Notes: a model not told the origin generated them from the sequence alone. Positions 50,977-59,957 are shown, counted from the first letter of the stretch. The stretch: 64,000 nucleotides of DNA from Phaeobacter cretensis (GCF_047372505.1 NZ_JBKBEU010000001.1:3038001-3102000), one strand, 5' to 3'. Program-made: numbers and translations.

Positions 50977-52098
50977 ATGAGCTATGAAACGCCCGGTCCC
51001 GTCGAAGCCGAACTGCGTGACGCCATCAGCCCTATTGAAGAGATCATCGAAGAGGCCCGTCAGGGGCGGATGTTTATCCTTGTCGATCATGAAGATCGTG
51101 AAAACGAAGGCGATCTGGTGATTGCTGCCGAATTTGCCGATGCGGCAGCAATCAACTTTATGGCGACTTACGGGCGCGGCCTGATCTGTCTGCCAATGAC
51201 TGCGGAGCGGGTCGATGAATTGGGCCTGCCAATGATGGCGGTCAACAACTCATCGCGCCACGAAACAGCTTTCACCGTGTCGATCGAAGCCCGTGAGGGT
51301 GTCTCAACCGGGATTTCGGCTGCCGACCGGGCGCTGACGGTGGCAACTGCTATCAATGAAGACAACGACATGACTGCGCTGGCGACACCCGGCCATGTCT
51401 TCCCGTTGCGTGCGAAGAAGGGCGGCGTTCTGGTGCGTGCCGGCCATACCGAGGCCGCTGTTGATATTTCGCGATTGGCTGGGCTGAACGCGTCTGGTGT
51501 GATTTGCGAGATCATGAACGATGATGGGACCATGTCGCGCTTGCCAGAGCTGGTTAGTTTTGGCCGAGCTCATGGTTTGAAAATCGGCACGATCAGCGAT
51601 CTCATTGCTTACCGGGCGCGTAACGACAATCTGGTTGTGGAAACCTCACGTGAGATGGTCACCGCAGAGATTGGCGGCAAGTGGGAAATGCGCTTGTTTA
51701 CCGACCAGACCCACGGGATTGAGCATGTGGTGATGATCAAGGGCGATATCACCACGTCTGAGCCTGTTCTGACCCGTACACATGCGCTGCATGAAGCGAC
51801 CGATCTGTTGGGGCTTGGGCCTAAGTCTGCGCAGCAGCTGCCTCAGGCGATGGAGCTGATCGCCGCTGAAGGACGTGGTGTCGTCTGTCTGTTCCGACAG
51901 CCCCGCAATGCGCTCTATGCTCAGGATGAGGATGGTCCGCGTACCATAAAAGAAACCGGTCTTGGCGCGCAGATCCTCTCCAAAATGGGCCTGCAGGAAT
52001 TGGTGTTGCTGACAGATTCGCCTTCGACCACCTATGTTGGGTTGGACGCTTACGGGCTGACCATTGTCGGCACCAAACCTCTGCTAAAGGACGCTTGA
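50977..52098 (+). CDS. ribB: 3,4-dihydroxy-2-butanone-4-phosphate synthase with degenerate GTP cyclohydrolase II domain (RibBX)
   Basis: 373 aa. The DHBP synthase half is intact (DHEDRENEGDL, TGISAADRA, HVFPLRAKKGGVLVRAGHTEAAVD at about 51399-51470). The second half is GCHII-like, but the zinc-binding cluster (normally SECLTGDVFGSLRCDC) is replaced by THALHEATDLLGLG, with no Cys, so GTP cyclohydrolase activity is unlikely. This matches alphaproteobacterial RibBX. Start ATG 50977. Confidence 0.92.
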   Translation: MSYETPGPVEAELRDAISPIEEIIEEARQGRMFILVDHEDRENEGDLVIAAEFADAAAINFMATYGRGLICLPMTAERVDELGLPMMAVNNSSRHETAFTVSIEAREGVSTGISAADRALTVATAINEDNDMTALATPGHVFPLRAKKGGVLVRAGHTEAAVDISRLAGLNASGVICEIMNDDGTMSRLPELVSFGRAHGLKIGTISDLIAYRARNDNLVVETSREMVTAEIGGKWEMRLFTDQTHGIEHVVMIKGDITTSEPVLTRTHALHEATDLLGLGPKSAQQLPQAMELIAAEGRGVVCLFRQPRNALYAQDEDGPRTIKETGLGAQILSKMGLQELVLLTDSPSTTYVGLDAYGLTIVGTKPLLKDA

Positions 52099-52099
52099 T

Positions 52100-52651
52100 A
52101 TGGCTGCACATGAAACTCACTACACGCTGGACCGTCCGAGCTTCGACAAACCGGTCAAGCTGCTGATTGTTGTCGCGCCCTATTATAAGGATATCGCCGA
52201 TAATCTGGTAGCTGGGGCCCGGGCAGAGATCGAAGCTGCAGGTGGGACATGCGATCTGATCGAGGTACCCGGCGCATTGGAAGTACCAACCGCCATCGCG
52301 ATTGCTGACCGCAGCTCTAACTTCGATGGATATGTGGCGCTTGGCTGCGTGATCCGCGGTGAGACGACGCATTATGAGACGGTCTGCAATGACAGCAGTC
52401 GGGCCATTCAGCTGATGGGGTTGCAGGGGCTTTGCATCGGCAATGGCATCCTGACAGTGGAAAATCGAAAGCAGGCGGAGGTCCGCGCAGACACCAAAGA
52501 TCAGAACAAGGGTGGTGGCGCAGCCGCTGCGGCCTTGCATCTGATCGCGCTGACGCGTAAATGGGGCGCCCAAACCAAGGGAGTCGGCTTCAAGGCCCCT
52601 TCCGAGGCCTATAAACTGGCCGCCTCAGATAATGGACCCACCACCGCATGA
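52100..52651 (+). CDS. ribH: 6,7-dimethyl-8-ribityllumazine synthase
   Basis: 183 aa. Motifs: IVVAPYYKDIADNLVAGA, EVPGALEVPTAI, GCVIRGETTHYE and the C-terminal NGILTVEN. It condenses the ribityl pyrimidine with DHBP. 1-bp gap after ribB, overlap 4 bp with nusB. Confidence 0.95.
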   Translation: MAAHETHYTLDRPSFDKPVKLLIVVAPYYKDIADNLVAGARAEIEAAGGTCDLIEVPGALEVPTAIAIADRSSNFDGYVALGCVIRGETTHYETVCNDSSRAIQLMGLQGLCIGNGILTVENRKQAEVRADTKDQNKGGGAAAAALHLIALTRKWGAQTKGVGFKAPSEAYKLAASDNGPTTA

Positions 52652-53139
52652 CCACTTCGGACAGTCAGGGCGCCGCTCGTAAGGGCAGTGACAAACACAA
52701 GATGAAATCAGCGTCCCGGCTTTATGCCGTGCAGGCGCTGTTTCAGATGGAACACAGCAATCTGACCTTTGACAAGGTGATCATTGAGTTCGAAGACCAC
52801 CGGTTTGGTGCCATCTATGATGGGGATGAGATGGCCGAGGGTGACACCAAGAGCTTTCGGAAGCTTGTAGAGGATGCGGTGAGCCATCAGGCGCAGATTG
52901 ACCAGATGACGGACCGTGCGCTGGTGGCAAAGTGGCCGATCGGGCGGATTGATCCTACGTTGCGCGCCCTGTTCCGGGCCTCCGGGGCCGAGATGATTGT
53001 CGGCAAGACGCCACCAAAGGTGGTCATCAACGAGTTTGTTGACATTGCGCGTGCCTTCTTCCCTGAGGGCAAAGAGCCGAAATTCGTAAACGCCGTGCTG
53101 GATCACATGGCACGCGAGGCGAAGCCTGAAGCGTTTTGA
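52648..53139 (+). CDS. nusB: Transcription antitermination factor NusB
   Basis: 163 aa, all helical. Signature ASRLYAVQALFQMEHS near the start, and the C-terminal VVINEFVDIARAFFPE...FVNAVLDHMA. Binds boxA RNA for rRNA antitermination. Usual partner of ribH. Confidence 0.95.
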   Translation: MTTSDSQGAARKGSDKHKMKSASRLYAVQALFQMEHSNLTFDKVIIEFEDHRFGAIYDGDEMAEGDTKSFRKLVEDAVSHQAQIDQMTDRALVAKWPIGRIDPTLRALFRASGAEMIVGKTPPKVVINEFVDIARAFFPEGKEPKFVNAVLDHMAREAKPEAF

Positions 53140-53203
53140 TTTGCTGAATGTCTAGGACCAGCCGCGGTCGAGGTCAGTGTCTGACTGCGCATCCCGTTGA
53201 TAC

Positions 53204-53232
53204 AAAAGCGTGCCATATCGGCGCGCTTTTTT
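53204..53232 (+). terminator. Intrinsic terminator after nusB
   Basis: AAAAGCGTGCC pairs with GGCGCGCTTTT (one U-G pair), loop ATATC, then TT. Strong terminator of the rib-nusB operon. Confidence 0.8.
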
Positions 53233-53353
53233 GCTTTGGTCTGGCGTCTATCTGGTCGGGAGAGGCATAGGTCAAATCCTGCCGATCCCCTGTTTGTCGC
53301 TGGACGGGGATGCAGGGAGTGCTAGCCTTTATATCAACACAGGAGGGCAATTT

Positions 53354-53683
53354 ATGCCGAAGCGGGTAATACTCTATATCCAGAGCGCGGTGATCGGTTC
53401 TGGCATAGCCGCAGTTTTTGTCGGGATGCTGTTGTGGTTTAATGTGATGAACCTGTGGCATCTCGTTAGCACATCGGACAGCGGCCTGTTTGCTGTTGGG
53501 CTTCTGTGGTTCATGTTTGGCATCGTTTTTGCAGGTTCGCAGTTTGGTCATGCGTCAATGTCATTGACTGGCAACGATACTGCGCCGCGTCGTGGGATGT
53601 GGATCACGCCCATTATAAAACCTGAAATGGTTCCAGTGCGGGTCCCAGCTAAGACATCCACCAGGAAACAAATACGTCGCTGA
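53354..53683 (+). CDS. Hypothetical two-helix inner-membrane protein
   Basis: 109 aa with two hydrophobic helices (VILYIQSAVIGSGIAAVFVGMLLWF, at 53366-53440, and the GLFAVGLLWFMFGIVFAGSQFG region) and a basic C-terminal tail. AGGAGGG stands ahead of ATG 53354. No named domain. Confidence 0.7.
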   Translation: MPKRVILYIQSAVIGSGIAAVFVGMLLWFNVMNLWHLVSTSDSGLFAVGLLWFMFGIVFAGSQFGHASMSLTGNDTAPRRGMWITPIIKPEMVPVRVPAKTSTRKQIRR

Positions 53684-54100
53684 TCCGGTTAGATTGGTTC
53701 TGACACCAAAGCCAATGCTGTGCCTTTCGGGGGGCGGCATTTTGTTTTGTAGAGCCTGAACTGGAGGCTCGAATGTGGTGGAATGCGGCGGGACCACCAG
53801 TCAACCGTGCGGTTTTGATTCCCGAGGACCTGTATGTACAGGTGGGGGCCAGATAAAAAGACCAGGGTCCTAACAGAGCCAGCTCCCTCGGAATTGCTTA
53901 AGGCCACTGGAATGCTACCTGTCACAAGAAGGGCAGAACCCGCCTTTGTCCTAACTAGGGGGCACGCAGGTCAGAGACAAGGGGGCGGGAGCAGTCTTTT
54001 CGCAATGGCCCGGTTCTGCAGGTATCTTGTCTGCGAAAACTGAAAGGTCTGCGAAAACTGAAAGGGCCAAGCGGGTAGAACGGGCTAGGACTTGCTATAT
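53684..54100. other. Long intergenic stretch with an 18-bp tandem repeat
   Basis: About 417 bp before the LexA box of mmcB. TCTGCGAAAACTGAAAGG occurs twice head-to-tail at 54030-54047 and 54048-54065. No ORF of quality or RNA gene was found in the rest. Confidence 0.5.
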
Positions 54101-54115
54101 GTTCATGAATTGTTC
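54101..54115 (+). promoter_or_regulatory. LexA (SOS) box upstream of mmcB
   Basis: GTTC-ATGAATT-GTTC, the direct-repeat form GTTC-N7-GTTC recognised by alphaproteobacterial LexA, 11 bp before the mmcB start codon. It implies SOS induction. Confidence 0.8.
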
Positions 54116-54126
54116 ACATTGAGCGA

Positions 54127-54591
54127 ATGATTCATGACCTCGCCCCCGGCCAACGCCTTGCGCGCGGCGTAGCCCGCCATATGGCAGCGCTTGGCTTCGT
54201 TACAGTTGAGGAGTTTACACCGACCCGTGGCTTGCGAGTCGATGTTATGGCTCTCGGCCCGAAAGGCGAATTATGGGTTGTGGAATGTAAGTCCAGCCGC
54301 GCTGATTTTCAGTCCGACAACAAATGGGAAGGCTACCTGGAGTGGTGCGATCGCTATTTCTGGGCGGTGGATCTGGCGTTTCCGAATGAGTTACTACCTG
54401 ATGACAGCGGATTGATCATCGCAGATGACTATGATGCCGAGATTGTGCGCATGGCGCCGGAGCAAAAACTACCGGGTGCGCGCCGCAAAAAGCTGATCCA
54501 GAAATTTGCTATGGATGCCGCCAGCCGACTACATCGACTGCGCGACCCGCAGCCGGGATCAGATGGGGCCTGGGGGCATAACGCCCCGTAG
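54127..54591 (+). CDS. mmcB: MmcB family DNA repair protein
   Basis: 154 aa, PD-(D/E)XK nuclease-like fold: RVDVMALG provides the Asp and VVECKSSRADF the ExK. In Caulobacter, mmcB is an SOS-regulated gene needed for mitomycin C resistance. The LexA box directly upstream supports the assignment. Confidence 0.88.
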   Translation: MIHDLAPGQRLARGVARHMAALGFVTVEEFTPTRGLRVDVMALGPKGELWVVECKSSRADFQSDNKWEGYLEWCDRYFWAVDLAFPNELLPDDSGLIIADDYDAEIVRMAPEQKLPGARRKKLIQKFAMDAASRLHRLRDPQPGSDGAWGHNAP

Positions 54592-54659
54592 ACCCGAATA
54601 ACCTAGATGTCGGTATCGCACACCTTATGGCGTGCGGGCCAGACGACGGCTTTGTGTGC

Positions 54660-54848
54660 TTATGTGTTTAGGCTGCGCGCGGCTTGAGCCGCGGCCATGA
54701 TCTCTTCTGCGATCTCGTTGGCCTCATCAGGATCAAAATCCATCGGGATTTCGACCCCATCTGCTTCGATGAAGATGCGGACCATGCCAGCGTCGGTGGG
54801 GCCGATCTGCATATTGGCTTCGATGTCGCGCTCAGTGTTGATGCTCAT
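54660..54848 (-). CDS. DUF6324-like small acidic protein
   Basis: 62 aa, acidic, with IEANMQIGPTDAGMVRI and VEIPMDFDPDEANEIAEEI. I associate this with the Rhodobacteraceae DUF6324 family (from memory). Function unknown. Convergent with mmcB. Confidence 0.6.
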   Translation of the reverse strand: MSINTERDIEANMQIGPTDAGMVRIFIEADGVEIPMDFDPDEANEIAEEIMAAAQAARSLNT

Positions 54849-55052
54849 AATGCACTCCCGTCGTGGTGCTTCCGTTGACTGGTTCTGCTAGCCTGCTACT
54901 ACTCTAAAGGCAAGCGCCCGCCGCCTCCAGATGGCGCGTCGGGGGCAGGGAGAGGGCTGCGAGGCTGGCGATAAATCTCTTCACATTGCGGGTAAAAAAC
55001 TTGCGGCTTTCCTCTTGCGCTCTCAACGCCCCTGTATTAAATCGCCCTTAGT

Positions 55053-55129
55053 GCCGCCTTAGCTCAGTAGGTTAGAGCGCCTGATTGTGGATCAGGAGGT
55101 CCCCCGTTCGAGCCGGGGAGGTGGTACCA
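55053..55129 (+). tRNA. tRNA-His(GUG) without G-1
   Basis: Acceptor GCCGCCT/AGGTGGT, D-stem GCTC, anticodon stem CCTGA/TCAGG with loop TTGTGGA (anticodon GTG), T-arm CCCCG-TTCGAGC-CGGGG, A73 and encoded CCA. The base before G1 is T, so no encoded G-1; this and A73 are the known alphaproteobacterial form of tRNA-His. Confidence 0.93.
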
Positions 55130-55248
55130 CTTTTCACATGAATAGAGATTGAACGATGGCTTGCGCTGAGCCGCTGATTTTCTATTTTGTGGTAGATTTT
55201 CAGATAGATGACGACATACCGGTTTATTTAGGTAAGGCATGAAACCTG

Positions 55249-55560
55249 TCACTTCAGGGGCTGAATCGTCAACCTCTGTTCGATCGCACCGCTTAGATTG
55301 TTAAGGATCAAAATCTCGTCGTCATCCGTCACGACAGCGATCCAGCCCTCGCCAAAGGTCACAGCGCGCGCGCTGACCCCGTCAGGCAGGGAGACCGCAT
55401 CAGGTAGGTTTGGGCCGGACGAAGACAAACGGATGACAAGCAGGGTCAGAACCACTAAGAACCCGCAAATCATGATCACGGTCAATGTGGTCACCATCCG
55501 TCGCAGAAACACCAGCTGTGGCGGTTCACTATTATGTTCTGTTTCAGAAGGATGTGTCAT
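55249..55560 (-). CDS. DUF6476 family protein
   Basis: 103 aa. One hydrophobic helix (VIMICGFLVVLTLLVIRL) follows the N-terminus MTHPSETEHNSEPPQLVFLRR (positions 55498-55560), then a small beta domain with VTFGEGWIAVVTDDDEILIL. Matches Rhodobacteraceae DUF6476. Its ATG overlaps that of rluD on the opposite strand by 2 bp. Confidence 0.75.
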   Translation of the reverse strand: MTHPSETEHNSEPPQLVFLRRMVTTLTVIMICGFLVVLTLLVIRLSSSGPNLPDAVSLPDGVSARAVTFGEGWIAVVTDDDEILILNNLSGAIEQRLTIQPLK

Positions 55561-56593
55561 GGCCCGCCGCCGGATCGAGTTTGTCATTGCGGAAAACCCG
55601 CCTAAACGGCTTGATAAAGCGGTTTCGCGCGATGTGCCAGAGGAAGCCACGCTGTCGCGCACCCGGTTGGCACGTCTGATTGAAGCAGGACAGCTGCAGG
55701 TGAACGGTGTCGCGGTTACTGATGCCAAGGCAAAGGTAGACGAAGGCGCGTTGATCGAGATTACGATTGAGGAGGCTGAGGACAGCCATATCGGGCCAGA
55801 AGACATCCCGCTTGAGGTGATTTTTGAGGATGACGATCTGATCGTCATCAACAAGCCCACCGGTATGGTGGTGCATCCCGCTCCCGGAACCCCATCGGGC
55901 ACTTTGGTCAATGCGCTGCTGCATCATTGCGGTGACAATCTGTCTGGTGTCGGTGGGATCAAACGCCCCGGAATTGTGCATCGTATCGACAAGGAAACCA
56001 GTGGTCTATTGGTGGTGGCAAAATCAGACGTTGCACATCAGGGCTTGGCTGCGCAGTTTGAAAAACACACTGTTGAACGCTATTACCGGGCCATTTGCTA
56101 CGGTGTGCCGGATGCCAATGACCCGCGTTTGCGCGGGGTGAAGGGGACCAGCTTTGAAACCGGAAATATCCTGAAACTGACGACGCAATTGGCGCGTCAT
56201 AAAACCGATCGCCAGCGCCAGGCGGTTCTGTTTCAGGGGGGGCGTCATGCCATCACCCGTGCCCGCATCGTCGAGAGTTATGGAACACCACCCGTTGTTG
56301 CGTTGATCGAATGCTGGTTGGAAACCGGTCGCACCCATCAGATCCGTGTGCATATGGCGCATGCCGGCCATGGATTGGTTGGAGACCCGGTTTACGGTGG
56401 CAAGCGCAAGCTGGGGGCCAAATCGTTGCCGGTTGAAACCGCCGCCGCAATCCAGTCTTTCCCGCGGCAGGCGCTGCATGCGGCTGTTCTGGGGTTTATT
56501 CATCCGGTAACGGGTGACGCCATGCGATTTGAGGCTCCGTTGCCAGTTGATATGGCTCATTTGCTGGCAGCGCTTAGCGATCCTGCGGCGTAG
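55559..56593 (+). CDS. rluD: Large-subunit rRNA pseudouridine synthase of the RluD type
   Basis: 344 aa. N-terminal S4 domain (residues 15-75), then the catalytic domain with HRIDKETSGLLVVAKS (catalytic Asp) and RTHQIRVHMAHAGHGLVGDPVYGG at about 56329-56400. Modifies 23S rRNA helix 69 uridines. ATG 55559 with AAGGA upstream; upstream in-frame codons overlap DUF6476 and are not used. Confidence 0.93.
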   Translation: MARRRIEFVIAENPPKRLDKAVSRDVPEEATLSRTRLARLIEAGQLQVNGVAVTDAKAKVDEGALIEITIEEAEDSHIGPEDIPLEVIFEDDDLIVINKPTGMVVHPAPGTPSGTLVNALLHHCGDNLSGVGGIKRPGIVHRIDKETSGLLVVAKSDVAHQGLAAQFEKHTVERYYRAICYGVPDANDPRLRGVKGTSFETGNILKLTTQLARHKTDRQRQAVLFQGGRHAITRARIVESYGTPPVVALIECWLETGRTHQIRVHMAHAGHGLVGDPVYGGKRKLGAKSLPVETAAAIQSFPRQALHAAVLGFIHPVTGDAMRFEAPLPVDMAHLLAALSDPAA

Positions 56594-56744
56594 CTTCGCA
56601 GGATTCCACCTAACATATTGAATTACTAAGACCGTTCAGGATGCACGCTGCCTCTCAGGAATGTGTTTCTTTGCTGCAGTTAGCTGTGAACTTCGTCACA
56701 GACCGTTTTCTTTACGATTCCTAAAAGAGATAAACTTAACAGCT

Positions 56745-56773
56745 CTTGAACCGAGTTGTGCGGTTACCCATAT
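56745..56773 (+). promoter_or_regulatory. RpoH (sigma-32) type promoter of rpoH
   Basis: CTTGAA (56745-56750), 17-base spacer, CCATAT (56768-56773). This matches the alphaproteobacterial heat-shock promoter pattern and lies 43 bp before the rpoH ATG, suggesting autoregulation. Confidence 0.65.
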
Positions 56774-56815
56774 GACAAGATGTTAAGTCCTTATACATTG
56801 GGAGGGACACAGAGA

Positions 56816-57712
56816 ATGGCGAATTATGCAAACCTGCCCGCACCGACACCCGAAGGCGGGCTGAACCGGTATCTTCAGGAAATCCGTAAGTTCCCGCTGC
56901 TGGAACCGGAGCAGGAATATATGCTGGCAAAGCGTTGGGTCGAAGAGCAAGACAGCGCCTCGGCCCATAAGATGGTCACATCTCATCTGCGTCTCGCGGC
57001 GAAAATCGCCATGGGGTATCGCGGCTACGGTCTGCCGCAGGCCGAGGTTATCTCGGAAGCCAACGTTGGTCTGATGCAGGCGGTCAAACGCTTTGATCCC
57101 GAAAAAGGCTTCCGCCTCGCGACCTATGCCATGTGGTGGATCCGCGCCTCGATCCAGGAATATATCCTTCGCTCATGGTCGCTGGTGAAACTGGGTACGA
57201 CTTCGGCGCAGAAAAAACTGTTCTTTAACCTCCGCAAAGCCAAGGCCCGCATTGGCGCTTTGGAAGAAGGGGATCTGCATCCAGATAGCGTCAAGAAGAT
57301 CGCAACTGACCTCGGCGTGACCGAAACCGAAGTGATATCTATGAACCGGCGCATGTCCGGTGGTGATGCGTCGCTGAATGCAACAGTCGGCAGCGAGGGC
57401 GAAGGCTCTATGCAGTGGCAGGACTGGCTGGAGGATGAGGACGCTGATCAAGCAAGCGACTATGAAGCTCGTGATGAGCTTGAGGCGCGCCGCGAACTGC
57501 TCGCCAATGCCCTTGCGGTGCTGAATGACCGTGAAAAGGACATTTTGACCCAGCGCCGATTGGCAGATCAAGCCAAGACGCTGGAGGATCTGAGCACGCA
57601 ATACGGTGTCAGCCGCGAACGTATCAGGCAGATCGAAGTGCGCGCGTTCGAGAAGCTGCAGAAAAAGATGCGCGAACTGGCCTCCGAAAAGGGAATGTTG
57701 GTTAGCAACTAA
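56816..57712 (+). CDS. rpoH: RNA polymerase sigma factor RpoH (sigma-32)
   Basis: 298 aa. Region 2 (HLRLAAKIAMGYRGYGLPQ...ANVGLMQAVKRFDPEKGFRLATYAMWWI at 56983-57138), the RpoH box QKKLFFNLRK, and region 4 with VSRERIRQIEVRAFEKLQKKM. Heat-shock sigma factor. ATG 56816 with GGGAGGG upstream. Confidence 0.96.
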   Translation: MANYANLPAPTPEGGLNRYLQEIRKFPLLEPEQEYMLAKRWVEEQDSASAHKMVTSHLRLAAKIAMGYRGYGLPQAEVISEANVGLMQAVKRFDPEKGFRLATYAMWWIRASIQEYILRSWSLVKLGTTSAQKKLFFNLRKAKARIGALEEGDLHPDSVKKIATDLGVTETEVISMNRRMSGGDASLNATVGSEGEGSMQWQDWLEDEDADQASDYEARDELEARRELLANALAVLNDREKDILTQRRLADQAKTLEDLSTQYGVSRERIRQIEVRAFEKLQKKMRELASEKGMLVSN

Positions 57713-57742
57713 CTCTGCATAAACATCGCTGATTTCTTTGGT

Positions 57743-57769
57743 AAAACGGCCCCTCCGGGGGCCGTTTTT
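57743..57769 (+). terminator. Intrinsic terminator after rpoH
   Basis: AAAACGGCCCC / GGGGCCGTTTTT with a TCC loop and a T-run. Confidence 0.8.
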
Positions 57770-57972
57770 CGTTTGCCCGGATGTGCGTTCGGATTCGCGT
57801 GCCGGTCCCGGATGCGCTGTAGAGGCATAGCGTTTTCAAAGCCCTAAGAAAGTCGGTTGGAACGCCACGAAAGCAGGCTGTTAAAACGGTAACTGGAGGG
57901 GCTTACGTAACTGTTTGTTAGGCGCGCGGACATATTGTCTGGAGGCATATTCCACAAAGGACAAAGTAAACG

Positions 57973-59919
57973 ATGCCGTCCATATTTTACCGTCTTCCCA
58001 TCCGAATTTATGCTGTGGTGGCGATGGCGCTCGCGCTCTCCGTACTCTTAACTGTCTTGCTGCTATCGCGGGCGGTTGACAATGCCTATGCCATGCGCGA
58101 CCGCGAGTTAAATAACATCATCGATACTTCCATCAGCCTGCTAGCTGATCTGGAATCCCAAGTAAAATCCGGCCAACTGACAGCCGAAGAGGCACGTGCC
58201 GAAGGCCGCGAAGTGATTGAGAAAATCCGCTTCGAAACCTCCGGGTATCTCTTTGCTTTCGATCAGAATCTGGTTGTTACAGCGCATCCGATAGTGCCGG
58301 ATTGGGTTGGCACCGACCGATCAGGTTTTGAAGACGTCAAAGGCATCAAGGTTTTCCAAGAACTGGGAAAAGTAGCAGCCACGCAAGGCGCCGGATCAGT
58401 TCGCTATTGGTTCCAGAAACCGGGTCAGACCACGCCTGAGCAGAAAATCGGCTATGTACAAGCGTTTGAGCCTTGGGGTTGGGTTATCGGGACTGGGTCT
58501 TATGTCTCTGATATTCAGGCTGATCTTGCCAAGATGCGGATGGAATCGATGATTACGTTGGGGGTGAGCCTGGTACTCTTGATGATTGCCTCTACGGTTC
58601 TTCTGCGTAGCGTTACGGGCCCTATCAATGGCTTGATGTCCCGGATGTCCTCAATGGCGGATGGCGATACAGCTACTGATGTGCCTTACACACGCGCCCG
58701 CAGTGAGATCGGCGAAATGGCCCGCACGCTGGAGGCCTTCCGTGGGAAGCTACAACAGCAAGAAGCACTTAAGGAACAGCAGGAAACGCGCGATTCTGAA
58801 CGTGCAGATGTCGTGTCCATTATCTCGGGCAGGCTGGCTGCGCTGTCCAAGGGTGACCTCACGGTACGTATCAATGAGAAACTGCCAGAAGACTATGCCC
58901 AGCTGCAACGAGACTTCAATCAGACGGCACAAACCCTGGGGGCCACTGTGACGCAGGTTATCGACACAGCGGAAAGCATCCGCAGTGGAGCGGGAGAGAT
59001 CAGCCAAGCGTCGGATGATCTGTCGAACCGCACCGAGAGCCAGGCCGCCACGTTGGAAGAAACCGCGGCTGCTTTGGATGAGATGACCGCGAGCGTTAAA
59101 TCTGCAGCTGAAGGCGCGCGCAGTGTCGAAAGCATCATGCAAGAGGCCAAGGAAGAGGCCGAAACCAGCGGCACGGTGGTTCAAAGCGCCGTTTCTGCGA
59201 TGACCGAGATCGAGCAATCCTCGACCCATATCTCCCAGATTATCGGTGTGATTGATGACATCGCCTTCCAGACCAACCTTCTGGCGCTGAACGCCGGAGT
59301 CGAGGCCGCACGCGCTGGCGAAGCCGGTAAAGGCTTTGCCGTGGTTGCCAGCGAAGTCCGTGCCCTCGCGCAGCGCTCGTCAGATGCCGCGATGGAGATC
59401 AAAACCCTGATCGGCGACAGCACCAAACAGGTGGAGCGCGGGGTGGATCTTGTTGGCAAGACCGGCGACGCGCTGCAAAGCATCGTCGAACGGGTTGGTC
59501 ATATCTCAAAATTGGTGTCTGGTATCGCCACGGGTGCCGGAGAACAGTCAACCGGCCTGCATGAGATCAACACCGGTGTGACCCAATTGGATCAGGTGAC
59601 CCAGCAGAATGCTGCGATGGTCGAGGAAGCCACTGCAGCTGGTCACATGCTCAATGCAGATGCCAGCAAACTCGGCGAGCTCGTTGCCCACTTTCGCGTC
59701 GCCGCAGGTGGTGCGCAATCCACGGCACCTGCCCGCAAAGCACCACCGGCACCAGCTGCGGCACCGCGCCCGGCTGCCAACAGCGAACCCGCACCAGCGG
59801 CCCCAAGCGCACATGGCGATGATTGGGATATCGACGCTGTCACGCCAAAACCTGCCCCTGCCACAGCAAGCGCCGCCACAAACGGCAGCGCTGCAAAGGA
59901 CATCTGGCAGGACTTCTAA
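57973..59919 (+). CDS. Methyl-accepting chemotaxis protein with single-Cache sensor
   Basis: 648 aa. TM1 (residues about 10-30), an sCache-type periplasmic domain (SGYLFAFDQN...WVIGTGSYVSDI), TM2 (residues about 195-215), HAMP with GPINGLMSRM, and a signalling domain with LLALNAGVEAARAGEAGKGFAVVASEVRALAQRSS (59279-59383). An Ala/Pro linker ends in KDIWQDF, which resembles a CheR/CheB-tethering pentapeptide. The ligand is unknown; related Cache receptors bind small organic acids. Confidence 0.95.
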   Translation: MPSIFYRLPIRIYAVVAMALALSVLLTVLLLSRAVDNAYAMRDRELNNIIDTSISLLADLESQVKSGQLTAEEARAEGREVIEKIRFETSGYLFAFDQNLVVTAHPIVPDWVGTDRSGFEDVKGIKVFQELGKVAATQGAGSVRYWFQKPGQTTPEQKIGYVQAFEPWGWVIGTGSYVSDIQADLAKMRMESMITLGVSLVLLMIASTVLLRSVTGPINGLMSRMSSMADGDTATDVPYTRARSEIGEMARTLEAFRGKLQQQEALKEQQETRDSERADVVSIISGRLAALSKGDLTVRINEKLPEDYAQLQRDFNQTAQTLGATVTQVIDTAESIRSGAGEISQASDDLSNRTESQAATLEETAAALDEMTASVKSAAEGARSVESIMQEAKEEAETSGTVVQSAVSAMTEIEQSSTHISQIIGVIDDIAFQTNLLALNAGVEAARAGEAGKGFAVVASEVRALAQRSSDAAMEIKTLIGDSTKQVERGVDLVGKTGDALQSIVERVGHISKLVSGIATGAGEQSTGLHEINTGVTQLDQVTQQNAAMVEEATAAGHMLNADASKLGELVAHFRVAAGGAQSTAPARKAPPAPAAAPRPAANSEPAPAAPSAHGDDWDIDAVTPKPAPATASAATNGSAAKDIWQDF

Positions 59920-59957
59920 TCCCGCCGACCCAACTAGGGCCGGTCAAATCACTCAAT

